Shown in pieces: positions 54,111 to 62,733 of a DNA stretch of 64,000 bases. The position numbers and the translations under genes are program-made. The notes beneath the pieces were generated by a model that saw only the letters and a list, made by a program, of their open reading frames with translations, did no database searches and was not told the origin of the DNA. How positions within the stretch are numbered: position 1 is the first letter of the stretch; the number at the start of each line of letters is the position of its first letter. The DNA lies in NCBI GenBank assembly GCA_029880325.1, contig JAOUOP010000048.1:1-64000 (forward strand), given 5' to 3'. The DNA comes from Myxococcales bacterium (GTDB taxonomy: Bacteria; Myxococcota_A; Polyangia; Polyangiales; JAFGIB01).

Positions 54111-54701
54111 CTAGGGCAAAAGACCGCGGCGCGTCAGCTCGTCGCGCAGCGCCGCAGCCTCGCCCTGGAAGCGGATGGTGTCCAGCCCCAGCGATGCCGC
54201 TGCGGCCGTGTTTTGCTCCCGATCGTCGATCAGCAGGCAGCGCTCGGGGGCCACGCCCAGCTGCTGGCAGGGGCCGAGGAAGGCGCGTGCGTCGGGCTTG
54301 CGCACGCCGGTGTTGCAGGAGACGAAGCTCGGCTCGATGTAGCGCCCGATGCCCAGTCGCTCGACGTAGTCGGCGTACCAGGGTGAGTAGTTGGACAGCA
54401 GGTGCATGGCGACGCCGGCGGCTTTGAGCTCGGCCAAAAGCGCTTCGATGCCCGCGATCCAGCCGCAGCTTTCGACCATGCAGCGCTTGAGTCCGGGGCC
54501 GTCGAAGCTGCGGCCGTCGCGGAAGAAGTCCCGAAGCAGGGTCGTTTCGTCCACGCGTCCCAGCTCGAACTGCCCCCACAGCCGCGGGTGCTTGACGGCG
54601 ATGAGCTCGTCCAGGCTCATGCCGAAGAAGGCCGGCACCTCCCGGTAGAAGGGATCGTGCACCAGCGTGTCCATCAGGTCCCAGAGGATCACGGAGCTCA
54701 T
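54111..54701 (-). CDS. HAD-superfamily hydrolase-like protein with altered motif I
   Basis: 196 residues, a HAD fold with a small helical cap (IA3-like). Motif I reads WDLMDTLV: the nucleophile-position Asp is present, but the +2 general acid is Met (DxM instead of DxD). Motif II is LLSNYS, motif III VRKPDARAF and motif IV LLIDDREQN, all intact. Loss of the +2 Asp usually abolishes phosphatase activity, so it may be a weakly active or non-phosphatase member. Start at 54701 (MSSVILWDLMDTL); the frame from 54752 would cross the SfsA start. It lies upstream of three acyl-CoA dehydrogenases and may belong to their transcript. Confidence 0.82.
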   Translation of the reverse strand: MSSVILWDLMDTLVHDPFYREVPAFFGMSLDELIAVKHPRLWGQFELGRVDETTLLRDFFRDGRSFDGPGLKRCMVESCGWIAGIEALLAELKAAGVAMHLLSNYSPWYADYVERLGIGRYIEPSFVSCNTGVRKPDARAFLGPCQQLGVAPERCLLIDDREQNTAAAASLGLDTIRFQGEAAALRDELTRRGLLP

Positions 54702-54750
54702 GGCGACAGCTGGAGTATCCCGGCCCGGCCCTGGTGTACATAGTCGGCCC

Positions 54751-55524
54751 ATGCGCTTCGACCCAGAGCTGACACCCGCCCGCTTCCTACGCCGCTACAA
54801 GCGCTTTTTCCTCGACGCCGAGCTGGAGAGCGGCGAGCGCGTGGTGGCCCACTGTCCCAATACCGGCAGCTTGCGCGGCTGTCTGGTGGAAGGCGCACCC
54901 GTGATGCTGCAGCCGGCCAGCGATCCGAGCCGCAAGCTGGCCTGGACCTGGAAGATGATCCGCATCGACGGTTGTTGGGTGGGCGTGGATACGGGCCTGG
55001 CCAACGGCCTGGTCGCCGATGCCATCGAGGCGGGGCTGATCTCGGAGCTTTCGGGCTACCGGCGCGTCTTTCGCGAGGTGAAGTACGGGGTCGAGGGGCG
55101 CAGCCGCATCGACCTGCTGCTCTCCCGGGGTGGCACCCTCGAGCCGCAGCCCGGTCGCCGGCGGGGCGCGCGGCAGCTACCCGAGGGCGACGAACGGGTC
55201 TACGTGGAGGTGAAGAATACGACGCTGGCGTTCGGGGAGCGCGGCGCGCGCGTGGCTGCCTTTCCCGATGCGGTCACCGAGCGCGGGCGCAAGCACCTGA
55301 TGGAACTCGTGGACGTCGTCAAGCAGGGGCAGCGCGCGGCCATGGTCTTCAGCGTGCAGCGGGGCGACTGCCATGCTTTCACCACGGCCGACAGCATCGA
55401 TCCGGCCTATGGCGAGGCTTTTCGGGCGGCGCTCGAAGCGGGCGTCGAGGCCTACGCGCTGGCAGCCCGCATCGGTCCGCGCGAGCTGCGGCTCAGCGAG
55501 CGCTTGCCGCTGATCGAGCTTTGA
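54751..55524 (+). CDS. sfsA: SfsA family nuclease-like protein
   Basis: 257 residues. The family's blocks are present: VAHCPNTGSLRGCLVEGAPV, REVKYGVEGRSRIDLLL, VYVEVKNTTLA, FPDAVTERGRKHLMEL and VFSVQRGDCHAFT. The conserved E...D...EVK set belongs to the restriction-endonuclease-like fold; SfsA was first named for sugar fermentation stimulation, and recent views treat it as a DNA/RNA nuclease. I start at ATG 54751 because it begins the conserved MRFDPELTPARFLRRYKRF. The divergent HAD gene starts 49 nt away. It converges on lexA with a 16-nt gap. Confidence 0.9.
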   Translation: MRFDPELTPARFLRRYKRFFLDAELESGERVVAHCPNTGSLRGCLVEGAPVMLQPASDPSRKLAWTWKMIRIDGCWVGVDTGLANGLVADAIEAGLISELSGYRRVFREVKYGVEGRSRIDLLLSRGGTLEPQPGRRRGARQLPEGDERVYVEVKNTTLAFGERGARVAAFPDAVTERGRKHLMELVDVVKQGQRAAMVFSVQRGDCHAFTTADSIDPAYGEAFRAALEAGVEAYALAARIGPRELRLSERLPLIEL

Positions 55525-55540
55525 CAGAACTCCCGTCGTC

Positions 55541-56182
55541 TCAGTGCAGGCGGCGGTAGAGCCCGACCACCACGCCCAGGATCTGGGTCGAGCGCCAGTC
55601 GTCCATGTTCACGATGATGTCGGTCATGTTGTCGTTGGCCGGCACCAGGCGCACCCGATCGGACTCGGGGTAGTAGTACTTGCAGGTGGCTTCTTCGCCC
55701 ACCAGGGCCACGATGATCTCGCCGCGGTTGGCGTGTAGCTGCTTCTGCACGAAGACGAAGTCGCCGTCGTTGATACCGGCGTTGATCATGGACTCGCCCG
55801 AGACGCGCAGGCCGAAGACGTCTTGCGCGCCGCCCAGCAGCATGCGGTCGACCTTGACGGTGTCTTCGGGCTGCTCGATGGCTTCGGTCAGGTGACCGGC
55901 GGCCACGCGTCCCACGATGGGGATTTCCACCAGGTTGTCTGGGGACTCCTCGTCGGCGGCTGGGCTGGACATGCGCGTGGGGCGCAGGGCGCGGGACTTC
56001 ATGTCCTCGCGCGTCAGGTAGCCCTTGCGCTCCAGGGCCCGCAGGTGGTCGTTGACCCCGTTGGTGCTGCGGATGCCCATGAAGTTGCCGATCTCGCGGA
56101 GGGTCGGCGGGTAGCCCCGTTCCACGATGGAGGACTCGATGTACTTCAGCACCATTTCCTGTCGTTCGGTAAGCTTTTGCAC
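55541..56182 (-). CDS. lexA: SOS repressor LexA
   Basis: 213 residues. The winged-helix N-domain starts QKLTERQEMVLKYIESSIVERGYPPTLREIG (quoted in part) and includes the recognition helix RSTNGVNDHL. The autocleavage bond is Ala95-Gly96 (VAAGHLTEA), with Ser131 (VSGESM) and Lys168 (EEATCKYY) as the catalytic dyad, all present. RecA* therefore should trigger self-cleavage and derepression of DNA-repair genes. No neighbouring gene is an obvious SOS gene. A clean sigma-70 promoter with CTGT repeats lies upstream, consistent with autoregulation. Confidence 0.96.
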   Translation of the reverse strand: MQKLTERQEMVLKYIESSIVERGYPPTLREIGNFMGIRSTNGVNDHLRALERKGYLTREDMKSRALRPTRMSSPAADEESPDNLVEIPIVGRVAAGHLTEAIEQPEDTVKVDRMLLGGAQDVFGLRVSGESMINAGINDGDFVFVQKQLHANRGEIIVALVGEEATCKYYYPESDRVRLVPANDNMTDIIVNMDDWRSTQILGVVVGLYRRLH

Positions 56183-56232
56183 GGGGGCCTCGCCAGGTAG
56201 GAGTTACTGCTCGCGCGGTTAGGTGAGACCTT

Positions 56233-56261
56233 GAAGTACAGAACGCGTGGACAGATGTCAA
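56233..56261 (-). promoter_or_regulatory. lexA promoter with possible LexA operator
   Basis: On the minus strand TTGACA (56261-56256), a 17-nt spacer and TACTTC (56238-56233) precede the lexA ATG by about 50 nt. The spacer contains two CTGT units (CTGTCCACGCGTTCTGTAC), which recall half-sites of the proteobacterial SOS box. Because the lineage's LexA consensus is unknown to me, the operator part is tentative. Confidence 0.5.
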
Positions 56262-56416
56262 ATTCTGGGTTTCCAGGGATCGGCGGTCTCGCGTCGCGTG
56301 TCGCGCGTTTCGCACCCTTGGTCGAGTGAACAGCACGGCGCATGCGAGCAGCAGTGATGCGGGTATGGGCGATCACCGGCGCCCACGGCAGTTCGGTTGC
56401 CCTGGATTCGAGGCGC

Positions 56417-57460
56417 CTATTGGTCCTCGGGCGCCCCGTCCCCGCGCCGCCGCAGGCGCTCGGCCAGGCCCTCGAGCGGACTGAAGCCGAGAATATCGGT
56501 GATGCTGCCGACATTGGCGATGCGCTCGCGGGCGATCTTGGCGGCCGGTCCGAATGTTCCGGCCAGGTCGATGCCGCCCAGGATGTTGCGCGCCCGACGG
56601 CCCACGGCGCGGGCCGCGTCGGCGGCCAGCGCCATTTGCACGTAGCTGGGCGAGGGGTTGATGATCACGTCGCGCAGGGCGACGGCGCGCGTCCAGGCGC
56701 CGGGCTCCGAGGCGCGCAGCAGGCCTTCGATCTGCGCGCGTTCGGCGAAGATGCCCAGGTGCAGCGGGCCCAGGGCGCCCGCGACCACGTTGCGTAGCAG
56801 GCGCTGGTCGCGCCGGAAGTCGCCGCCCAGGGGGCCGGTCCAATCGAGCAGCAGCTCCGGGCCCACGATGCGGTCGAGCAGGCCGTGGCGGCGATGCAGG
56901 GCGCAGGCGGTCCACAGCGTCTCGCTCTCCCAGATCGCGAGCAGCAGGCTGTGGCCGTCGGGCAGCAGCAGGTCCAGGGCCCGCGACAGCATCTGCAGCG
57001 AGGGTAGCGGCAGGCGCTTGGGTGTGGGCCAGAAGCGGATGCGCCCTTCTTCCTCGAGCTCGCGGGCGACCGACAGCAGCGTCAGCCATTGGCTGACGTA
57101 GTCCAGGGCCAGCCCCACGCGCTCGGCGGCCCGCTCGGTGAGCTCTTCGATGGCGCCATGCTCGAGGATCAGGGCCCTGCGCGCGCCCGCCCGCTCGCAG
57201 GCGGCGGCGATTTGCTCGGGATCGTCGACGCGCTGCAGTTCGGCGCCAGCGGTGGCCGCCGCGGCTCCGCCGCCGGTCATCAGACTGGCGATGACGGCCC
57301 CCTCGGCGTCGGTCACCAGCACCAGAGTGCCCCGGGGGCGCGGCTGCAGCAGCGGCGCCTCGCTGTCGCCAGCTTCGTCGGGATGGGCGGCGAAGAGCGA
57401 CAGCAGGTTGCGGAACTGGGGGGCGGTGAAGCCCTCGAAGCGCACGTTGTCGGCCAGCAT
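56417..57460 (-). CDS. Hypothetical protein, soluble, 347 residues
   Basis: No signal peptide, no clear membrane helix and no enzyme motif I recognise. The first 120 residues look alpha/beta (GTLVLVTDAEGAVIASLMTGGG, RRALILEHGAIEELTERAAERVG). The rest is helical with LLLPDGHSLLLAIWESETLWTA. It has a conserved-looking end with FAERAQIEGLLRASEPGAW and DVIINPSPSYVQMALAADAAR. The ATG overlaps the TAA of the upstream glycosidase by one nucleotide (TAATG), so the two are translationally coupled. That link suggests a role connected to the glycosidase, perhaps in sugar-related regulation. Family unknown. Confidence 0.75.
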   Translation of the reverse strand: MLADNVRFEGFTAPQFRNLLSLFAAHPDEAGDSEAPLLQPRPRGTLVLVTDAEGAVIASLMTGGGAAAATAGAELQRVDDPEQIAAACERAGARRALILEHGAIEELTERAAERVGLALDYVSQWLTLLSVARELEEEGRIRFWPTPKRLPLPSLQMLSRALDLLLPDGHSLLLAIWESETLWTACALHRRHGLLDRIVGPELLLDWTGPLGGDFRRDQRLLRNVVAGALGPLHLGIFAERAQIEGLLRASEPGAWTRAVALRDVIINPSPSYVQMALAADAARAVGRRARNILGGIDLAGTFGPAAKIARERIANVGSITDILGFSPLEGLAERLRRRGDGAPEDQ

Positions 57461-59550
57461 TAGGAGCGCTCCGCGCGGGCTGCCGGTGGACGCGATCGCC
57501 GCGGGTCTCCGGCTTGTGTGGGCTCGCTCGCCTCTTGCAGCAGCAGCAGTCGGCAGCTGCGGCCGGGCATCGGAATCGACACCGTGCGTTGTCCGCTGAA
57601 GCGTTCGTCGGCGTAGATATCGTGGAGGATCATGGGCCTGGGCAGGTGCTGTTCGGCGAGGCAGTCCTCGCGCCCGGGGTGGACGATGAACAGCACCTGC
57701 GGTTCACCGTCGAGTTCGTGCACGCTGCGGATCAATGGGCGCGGGAAGACCGGAAATTCGGGCACAAGCCCCAGCTCGCTCGCGCGGCTGCGCAGCACCT
57801 CGTCGACGGCGGCGCGGTCGTCCAGGTCCGCCTGGGGGCTGCCGCCGGGGGGAGCGAAGTCGTGGGGCTGCAGATCGGCATCCATGTGCGGCAGCCCGGG
57901 ACCGTAGATGACGCTGCCGCCGCGGCGGGCAAAGGCCTCAAGCTGCTGCCAGCGGGTGGCGTCGGCGAACTCGAAGCTCGGCGCGCAGATCAGCTGCAGC
58001 TCGGGGTAGCGCTCCAGGTCGGCGTCGCCGTCGAGGTAAATAAATGGCAGTTGCAGGTCGCACAGGGCGGCGTCCAGCTGGTCGATCACGGCGCGCCAGG
58101 CGTGCTGAATCGGCTGTGCGAAGCCCAGGGGGTCGCGGCGGCAGCCGGCGCTGGCGGGCAGGCCCATCAACTCCAGGGTGCTGGGGCTGCAGGCACCCAG
58201 GGTGTGGGTGGCCCGGGAAAGCGCTGCATATTCGCCGGGTAGGGAGATGGCCACGGCGGCGCGGCGCTCGAGCTGGTGCAGGCGGCAGTCGCGCACCGCC
58301 CGTACCAGACGTGCGACACCGGCGGCGCTGGGACGCAGGGAGCCATCGGCGGCCACGGGGGCACCCACCCAGCGGTCGCGGTCCACGGTCATGTAGAGGT
58401 TGAAGCCGCGCAGGCCGAAGGCCAGGGCGCACAGGGCGCTCTGCAGCGCGTCCTGGATCGAGCGCGCCCCGAACCAGGGCGGCGCGCCCAGGCCCAGCTC
58501 CGGCGCCAGGGCCGGCCGTGCGTGGGCCGCGAGCCGCTGGGTGCGGCGCCGCACCGCCTCGAGTCCGTCGCGGCCGTGGTAGTAGTCGAGACCGACGGCG
58601 TCCACGGCGCCTTCCAGGGAGGCCAGCGTGACCGGTAGGCCAAGGTCGCCCATGGGCAGATTGTGGACGGTGGGGATGCCGTCGAGACCCGCCTCGCCCA
58701 GGGAGCGAGCCATGTCGGCCAGGGCATCGCGCAGCATCACGCCCTGGAAACGCGCCCAGTCCAGGTGCCGCGGCAGGCCTCCCGGCGCCTGGGGGTCGAA
58801 GCGGCGCGGCGGCTCGATGGCGTCGAAGCCCTGAAACTGCGTGCCCCAGGCGCGCTCGAGGCGGGTCAAGTCGCCGTGGCGCTGCTGCAGGAAGCTGCGG
58901 AAGTCGGCAATGGCGTCGGGGTGGTAGTCGCTGTCGTAGGGGGCGTCGCGGAAATAGAACGAAGCCTCGTTATCCACCTGCAGCAGCGCGAGCGGGCCCT
59001 CAGGAGCGCGGTAGGGGGCGAGCACGGGGCCCAGGGCGCGGTACCACTGGGCCACCTGGGCACGAAAATGCCGACTGGCGTAGGAGGGCACGGGGAAGAA
59101 GCGCGGCACGGCCGGCAACAGCAGCGGCCTGCCCCGGGCCGATAGCGCCTGGTTGCGCGTGTCGAGCACCACGCTGCGCGGTAGTCCGAAGTAGCTGAGC
59201 TCGGCGTTTACGTGGGGGCCCGGCCGCAGAAAGACCCACAGCCCCAGCTCCTGGGCCAGCTCCAGGAAGCCGCGCAGGTTCAGGCGCGGGTCGTGCTGGC
59301 CGAAGTCGAGGTCGCCGTCGGGCCGCTGGTGCACGCCCCAGGGCACGTAGCTCTCGACCATGTTCAGGCCGAGCGCGCGCAGCGACTCCAGGGCCGGTCG
59401 CCATTGCTGCGGCTCGAGCCGGAAGTAATGCAGGGCCCCCGAATGAATCGGATGCCGCTGCCCCTCGACCTCGAAACCCGAGCCCAGGAGTCGCACCCGG
59501 GCGGGTTGTGCAGGCCGCGAAGGCCGAGCCGAGGGTCGCCGCGCTCCCAT
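57460..59550 (-). CDS. Beta-galactosidase-like glycosidase (GH35/GH42 clan)
   Basis: 696 residues. A GH-A clan TIM-barrel. The start matches GH35: HSGALHYFRLEPQQW with LRALGLNMVESYVPWGVHQ. The acid/base Glu195 is in LLQVDNEASFYF and the nucleophile is probably Glu351 in ALAPELGLG. No signal peptide is seen; the first 25 residues are Arg/Pro/Ala-rich, so either the true start is downstream or the enzyme is cytoplasmic. Likely removes terminal galactose or a related sugar. It is coupled by TAATG to the unknown 347-residue protein downstream, and it is divergent from crcB by about 175 nt. No sugar transporter or regulator is adjacent. Confidence 0.88.
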   Translation of the reverse strand: MGARRPSARPSRPAQPARVRLLGSGFEVEGQRHPIHSGALHYFRLEPQQWRPALESLRALGLNMVESYVPWGVHQRPDGDLDFGQHDPRLNLRGFLELAQELGLWVFLRPGPHVNAELSYFGLPRSVVLDTRNQALSARGRPLLLPAVPRFFPVPSYASRHFRAQVAQWYRALGPVLAPYRAPEGPLALLQVDNEASFYFRDAPYDSDYHPDAIADFRSFLQQRHGDLTRLERAWGTQFQGFDAIEPPRRFDPQAPGGLPRHLDWARFQGVMLRDALADMARSLGEAGLDGIPTVHNLPMGDLGLPVTLASLEGAVDAVGLDYYHGRDGLEAVRRRTQRLAAHARPALAPELGLGAPPWFGARSIQDALQSALCALAFGLRGFNLYMTVDRDRWVGAPVAADGSLRPSAAGVARLVRAVRDCRLHQLERRAAVAISLPGEYAALSRATHTLGACSPSTLELMGLPASAGCRRDPLGFAQPIQHAWRAVIDQLDAALCDLQLPFIYLDGDADLERYPELQLICAPSFEFADATRWQQLEAFARRGGSVIYGPGLPHMDADLQPHDFAPPGGSPQADLDDRAAVDEVLRSRASELGLVPEFPVFPRPLIRSVHELDGEPQVLFIVHPGREDCLAEQHLPRPMILHDIYADERFSGQRTVSIPMPGRSCRLLLLQEASEPTQAGDPRRSRPPAARAERS

Positions 59551-59725
59551 GGCGCCGGGAGACTACCTCAAGGGCGGCGTGGCGCGAGGGGGTTGTCGCC
59601 GGCTGCGAGCGATTTGCCAGAGCGAAGGCCGGTTTGGGACCTCCGAAAGCTCACGGCTACCAGAGCCGCTCTTTCCTGGCGAAGTTGTGGTGGTTTGAAA
59701 CCGATCGACGCTCTAGGCTGCAGCC

Positions 59726-60106
59726 ATGTCCTGGCTCCTGATCGGGCTCGGCGGTGCGGTTGGCACGCTGATGCGTTACGGCCTGACGTTGGCCCTGGCC
59801 AAGACCGCGGGCACGGCCTTTCCTTTTGGCACCCTGCTGGCCAACGCCCTGGGCTCGTTTCTGCTCGGCGTGGTGGCCGAGGCCTTTGCGGGCGCCAGCC
59901 TCGGAGGGACCGACTACCGCCTGATCCTCGGGGTGGGTGTGATGGGGGGCTTCACCACCTACAGCTCTTTCAACCTGGAGACCCTGCGCATGGTGGAGCA
60001 GGGCGAGCCGGCCCGGGCGCTCCTGTACGCGTTGACGATGGCGGCGCTGTGCCTGGGCTGCGGGGTCGGCGGCATTCGGCTTGGCCGCCTGCTGGCGCCG
60101 GGCTGA
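59726..60106 (+). CDS. crcB: Fluoride ion channel CrcB/Fluc
   Basis: 126 residues, four transmembrane helices. Exports fluoride as a dual-topology dimer. The family blocks are present: GGAVGTLMRYGL near the start, PFGTLLANALGSFLLG in helix 2, and VMGGFTTYSSFNLET with the Phe-box and the sodium-binding Thr. ATG start follows a short leader with no strong Shine-Dalgarno. I looked for the crcB (fluoride) riboswitch in the upstream 170 nt and did not find its conserved pattern. It ends 17 nt before the stop of the next convergent gene. Confidence 0.93.
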   Translation: MSWLLIGLGGAVGTLMRYGLTLALAKTAGTAFPFGTLLANALGSFLLGVVAEAFAGASLGGTDYRLILGVGVMGGFTTYSSFNLETLRMVEQGEPARALLYALTMAALCLGCGVGGIRLGRLLAPG

Positions 60107-60123
60107 GAACGCGAGGCATGGAT

Positions 60124-60627
60124 TCAGGCCGCCTGAGTGTCGGCATCGGCGGGGCGCTGGGGCGGCGCCGAGGGCCTACCGAGCAGCTCGGCCTGTAGCA
60201 GCGTGAGGCCGAGGCAATCGAGAATGAATCCGAGCGGGCGGGGGCGGGAGGCGATCTCGCGGGCGCCGTCAAGGGCCAGATCACGGGTGACGCGGAACCA
60301 GGGATCCTGGATCTTGCACAGGCAGAAACCGCGCAGTTCGGCGGCGCTCAGGCGCTCGGCCTCGACACCGGCACTGATGGCGGCCAGCTCCTCGCCGTCG
60401 AAGAAGATGCCCTGGAGCGGCTCCTCCGTGCTCGCCAGCCGCGCCGTCATACACGCGATTTTCCGGTTGATTCCGGTGGCTTCGAGCGTGAAGCGCACGG
60501 GGACCGGGAGGTCTCGCAGGTGCCGGGCGGGGAAGCCTCGCAGCTCTTCGAGGAACGCATCGGGCACGCTTGCCGGAACCGGGTCGGTGCCGTGGGCGCG
60601 CGCTTGAGGGGTGCTCGAGTGATCCAT
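60124..60627 (-). CDS. Hypothetical protein, 167 residues
   Basis: Soluble, unrecognised. The N-terminal 30 residues are polar and probably disordered (MDHSSTPQARAHGTDPVPASVPDAF). The core is beta/alpha with RDLPVPVRFTLEATGINRKIACMTARLAS, and then EPLQGIFFDGEELAAISAGVEAERLS. Two Cys occur in GFCLCKIQDP. The tail is Pro/Ala-rich. ATG start; nearby codon use matches the flanking genes. It is convergent with crcB and lies 72 nt after the ubiB stop on the same strand, so it may form the end of the ubiB transcript. Function unknown. Confidence 0.65.
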   Translation of the reverse strand: MDHSSTPQARAHGTDPVPASVPDAFLEELRGFPARHLRDLPVPVRFTLEATGINRKIACMTARLASTEEPLQGIFFDGEELAAISAGVEAERLSAAELRGFCLCKIQDPWFRVTRDLALDGAREIASRPRPLGFILDCLGLTLLQAELLGRPSAPPQRPADADTQAA

Positions 60628-60699
60628 CTGCGTCTCCGTTCAGCATTAACCAACGGAGCGCCGGGTGCAACTTTTTACTGAAACTTTGATCAGGTATTT

Positions 60700-62361
60700 T
60701 CAGCGTGGAGGTCGGTTCTTGCCGAGCGCCATGGCCGCGGCGTGCAAAAAGCCCCAGAGCGCGGCTGCGCCGAGCACGGGCCAGGCGAAGTGGGGCTTGT
60801 CGAGGCCCACCAGAATCGCAGCGGATACCAGTGCCCCCGCGAGCACCAGGCCGGCGAAGATGCGGCGTCCCAGACGCTCGTTGGCGTACTGCACGGAGGG
60901 CTGCTTGACCTCCATGCTCAGCCGCCCCTGGCGCAGATCTTCGAGGATTTCGTCGGCCCGTGCGGGCAGCTCGCTGGCGGCCGAGCGGAAGCGCGTGGCC
61001 AGCAGCAGGAGATCGCTGGTGAGGCGCTCTGGCGAGTAGCGATAGCCCAGCACGTCCAGGAAGTGCGGCTTGAGTTCATCGGCCAGGTTCAGGCCCGGCA
61101 CGATCTGGCGCGCAATGCCCTCAACCGTCATCAGGGCCTTGCCCACCATCAGGAAGTCGGGGGGCACCTCGAGGCCATAGCGCATGGCGCCGCCAGCCAG
61201 ATCGCGGATCATCTCGGCGAAGACGATGTCGCCCAGGTTCTTGCCCAGGTATTTGTCGCACAGGCGCGAGACCTCGGTCTCGTAGGCGGCGCGGTCGATC
61301 TTCTTGGTCGGGCGACCGATGGCGTAGAGGGCGTCGGCCACGGCCCGCGGATCCTCGCGACCCACGGCCAGCACCAGGTCGACCAGGCGGTCGCGCAGGC
61401 GTGGGGTCAGGCGGCCCACCAGCCCCAGATCGATCAGGCCCAGGATGGGCTGGTCGGGCGTGCCGCTGATCAGGATGTTGCCCGGGTGCGGATCGGCGTG
61501 GAAGAAGCCGTGCTCGAAGATCATCCGCACGCTGACCTCGATGGCGACCTGGGCGATACGCTCGCCGCTGGCGCCCTGTTCGACCGCCTCGAAGACGTTG
61601 CCGCCTTCCAGGAACGAGAGGGTGATCACCTTGCGCGAAGAGGCCTGGCGGTAGACCTTGGGGAAGCGCACGTTGGGGTGGCCCGCCAGGTTCTCGGCGA
61701 AGCGCTCGGCGTTGTCGGCCTCCAGGGCGTAGTCGAGTTCGGCGTTGATGGCGCGGTCGAACTCGTCGACCAGCTTCACCGGCGAATAGAGCTTGGCTTC
61801 CGGCACCGAGCGCTCGATGGCGTGGGCCAGCCAATAGAGCAGGTCGATGTCGCGCTCGATGGTGGCGGAGGTCTGCGGGCGCTGGATCTTGACGACCACG
61901 TCCGCGTCTTCGCCCTCGGTACGCAGCTTGGCCCGGTAGACCTGTCCGATGGAGGCCGAGGCGATCGGCGTGCGGTTGAACTCCGAGAACAACTCCGCAA
62001 TCGGCGCTCCCAGCTGCAGCTCCAGCTCGGGCAGCATCTGCTCGAAGGGCAGGGGGGGCACGTCGTCCTGAAGCTTCTCCAGCTCGCGGATGATGTCGGG
62101 CGGCACCAGGTCCGGGCGCGTCGAGACGATCTGGCCGAGCTTCACGAAAGACGGCCCCAGCTCCTCGAGCACGCGCCGGATGCGCTCGGCGGTGCTGAGC
62201 TTGTTCGAGCCGCTCTGGCGGGCGGCCTTGCCCGCCAGCAGGCTGCTGAGGCCGGTGCGCTCGACCAGCTCGCCAAAGCCATGCCGGGCCAGCACCGCCG
62301 TGATCTCGCGCAGGCGTCCCAGGTCGCGGACGGTATGCAGCAATGAGGGAGTGCGCGTCAT
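60700..62361 (-). CDS. ubiB: UbiB/ABC1 atypical kinase-like protein
   Basis: 553 residues. Required for ubiquinone synthesis in proteobacteria; a membrane-attached ATPase or kinase-like protein. The ABC1 signature is complete: FVKLGQIVSTRPDLVP (KxGQ), TPIASASIGQVYRAKL (A-rich loop), VVVKIQRP, INAELDYALEA (ExD), FFHADPHPGNILIS and GLIDLGLVGRL. Two C-terminal transmembrane helices (IFAGLVLAGALVSAAILVGL and a second after PHFAWP) fit the family. Start at ATG 62361, just after the lipoprotein stop at 62369; the frame upstream is not conserved. The small lipoprotein gene is 7 nt before it in transcription order. Confidence 0.93.
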   Translation of the reverse strand: MTRTPSLLHTVRDLGRLREITAVLARHGFGELVERTGLSSLLAGKAARQSGSNKLSTAERIRRVLEELGPSFVKLGQIVSTRPDLVPPDIIRELEKLQDDVPPLPFEQMLPELELQLGAPIAELFSEFNRTPIASASIGQVYRAKLRTEGEDADVVVKIQRPQTSATIERDIDLLYWLAHAIERSVPEAKLYSPVKLVDEFDRAINAELDYALEADNAERFAENLAGHPNVRFPKVYRQASSRKVITLSFLEGGNVFEAVEQGASGERIAQVAIEVSVRMIFEHGFFHADPHPGNILISGTPDQPILGLIDLGLVGRLTPRLRDRLVDLVLAVGREDPRAVADALYAIGRPTKKIDRAAYETEVSRLCDKYLGKNLGDIVFAEMIRDLAGGAMRYGLEVPPDFLMVGKALMTVEGIARQIVPGLNLADELKPHFLDVLGYRYSPERLTSDLLLLATRFRSAASELPARADEILEDLRQGRLSMEVKQPSVQYANERLGRRIFAGLVLAGALVSAAILVGLDKPHFAWPVLGAAALWGFLHAAAMALGKNRPPR

Positions 62362-62368
62362 GGGCGGG

Positions 62369-62635
62369 CTACTGGGGGGGCTCGGGGGCCTCGGCCGGGG
62401 GCGCCTCGGCGTCCAGCGGGGCGGCCGTTGCCCCGGCATCGGGGGCTGTCAGGCCTGGCGCGGGCTTCGGCTCGAATGCTTCCGGGGTGGCCGCGGGCTC
62501 CGGTGGCAGCGCCTCCATTGGTGGATACTCCGGCGGAACCTCGGCCTGCGTACGACAGCCGGCCAGGGCCGACGACGCCAGCACGGTGGCGGCCAGCCCT
62601 AGCTCCCACAGCGCGCCCAGCGGTGGTTTTCCCAT
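62369..62635 (-). CDS. Small Pro/Ala/Glu-rich lipoprotein
   Basis: 88 residues. Signal peptide GALWELGLAATVLASSALAGC with perfect lipobox LAGC (Cys27). The mature 62 residues are low-complexity (PPEYPPMEALPPEPAATPEAFEPK...), disordered, with no domain. Such lipoproteins are often surface tethers or assembly factors; nothing more can be said. ATG start. It is the first gene of a likely two-gene operon with ubiB (7 nt between). The 98 nt upstream to the transposase fragment include no other gene. Confidence 0.75.
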   Translation of the reverse strand: MGKPPLGALWELGLAATVLASSALAGCRTQAEVPPEYPPMEALPPEPAATPEAFEPKPAPGLTAPDAGATAAPLDAEAPPAEAPEPPQ

Positions 62636-62733
62636 TGGCTAGGCCTACCGCATCGGTCCCGCACTGAGAAGCCACCGACGCGATCCAAGAACCTGCAAAA
62701 AGCTGCCAGGACGTTTTTTGGTGCGGCGGCGGC

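Noticed and set aside
59560..59725. Fluoride riboswitch before crcB
   Set aside because: I searched by eye for its conserved pseudoknot pattern and found no match; only an ordinary intergenic sequence is seen.
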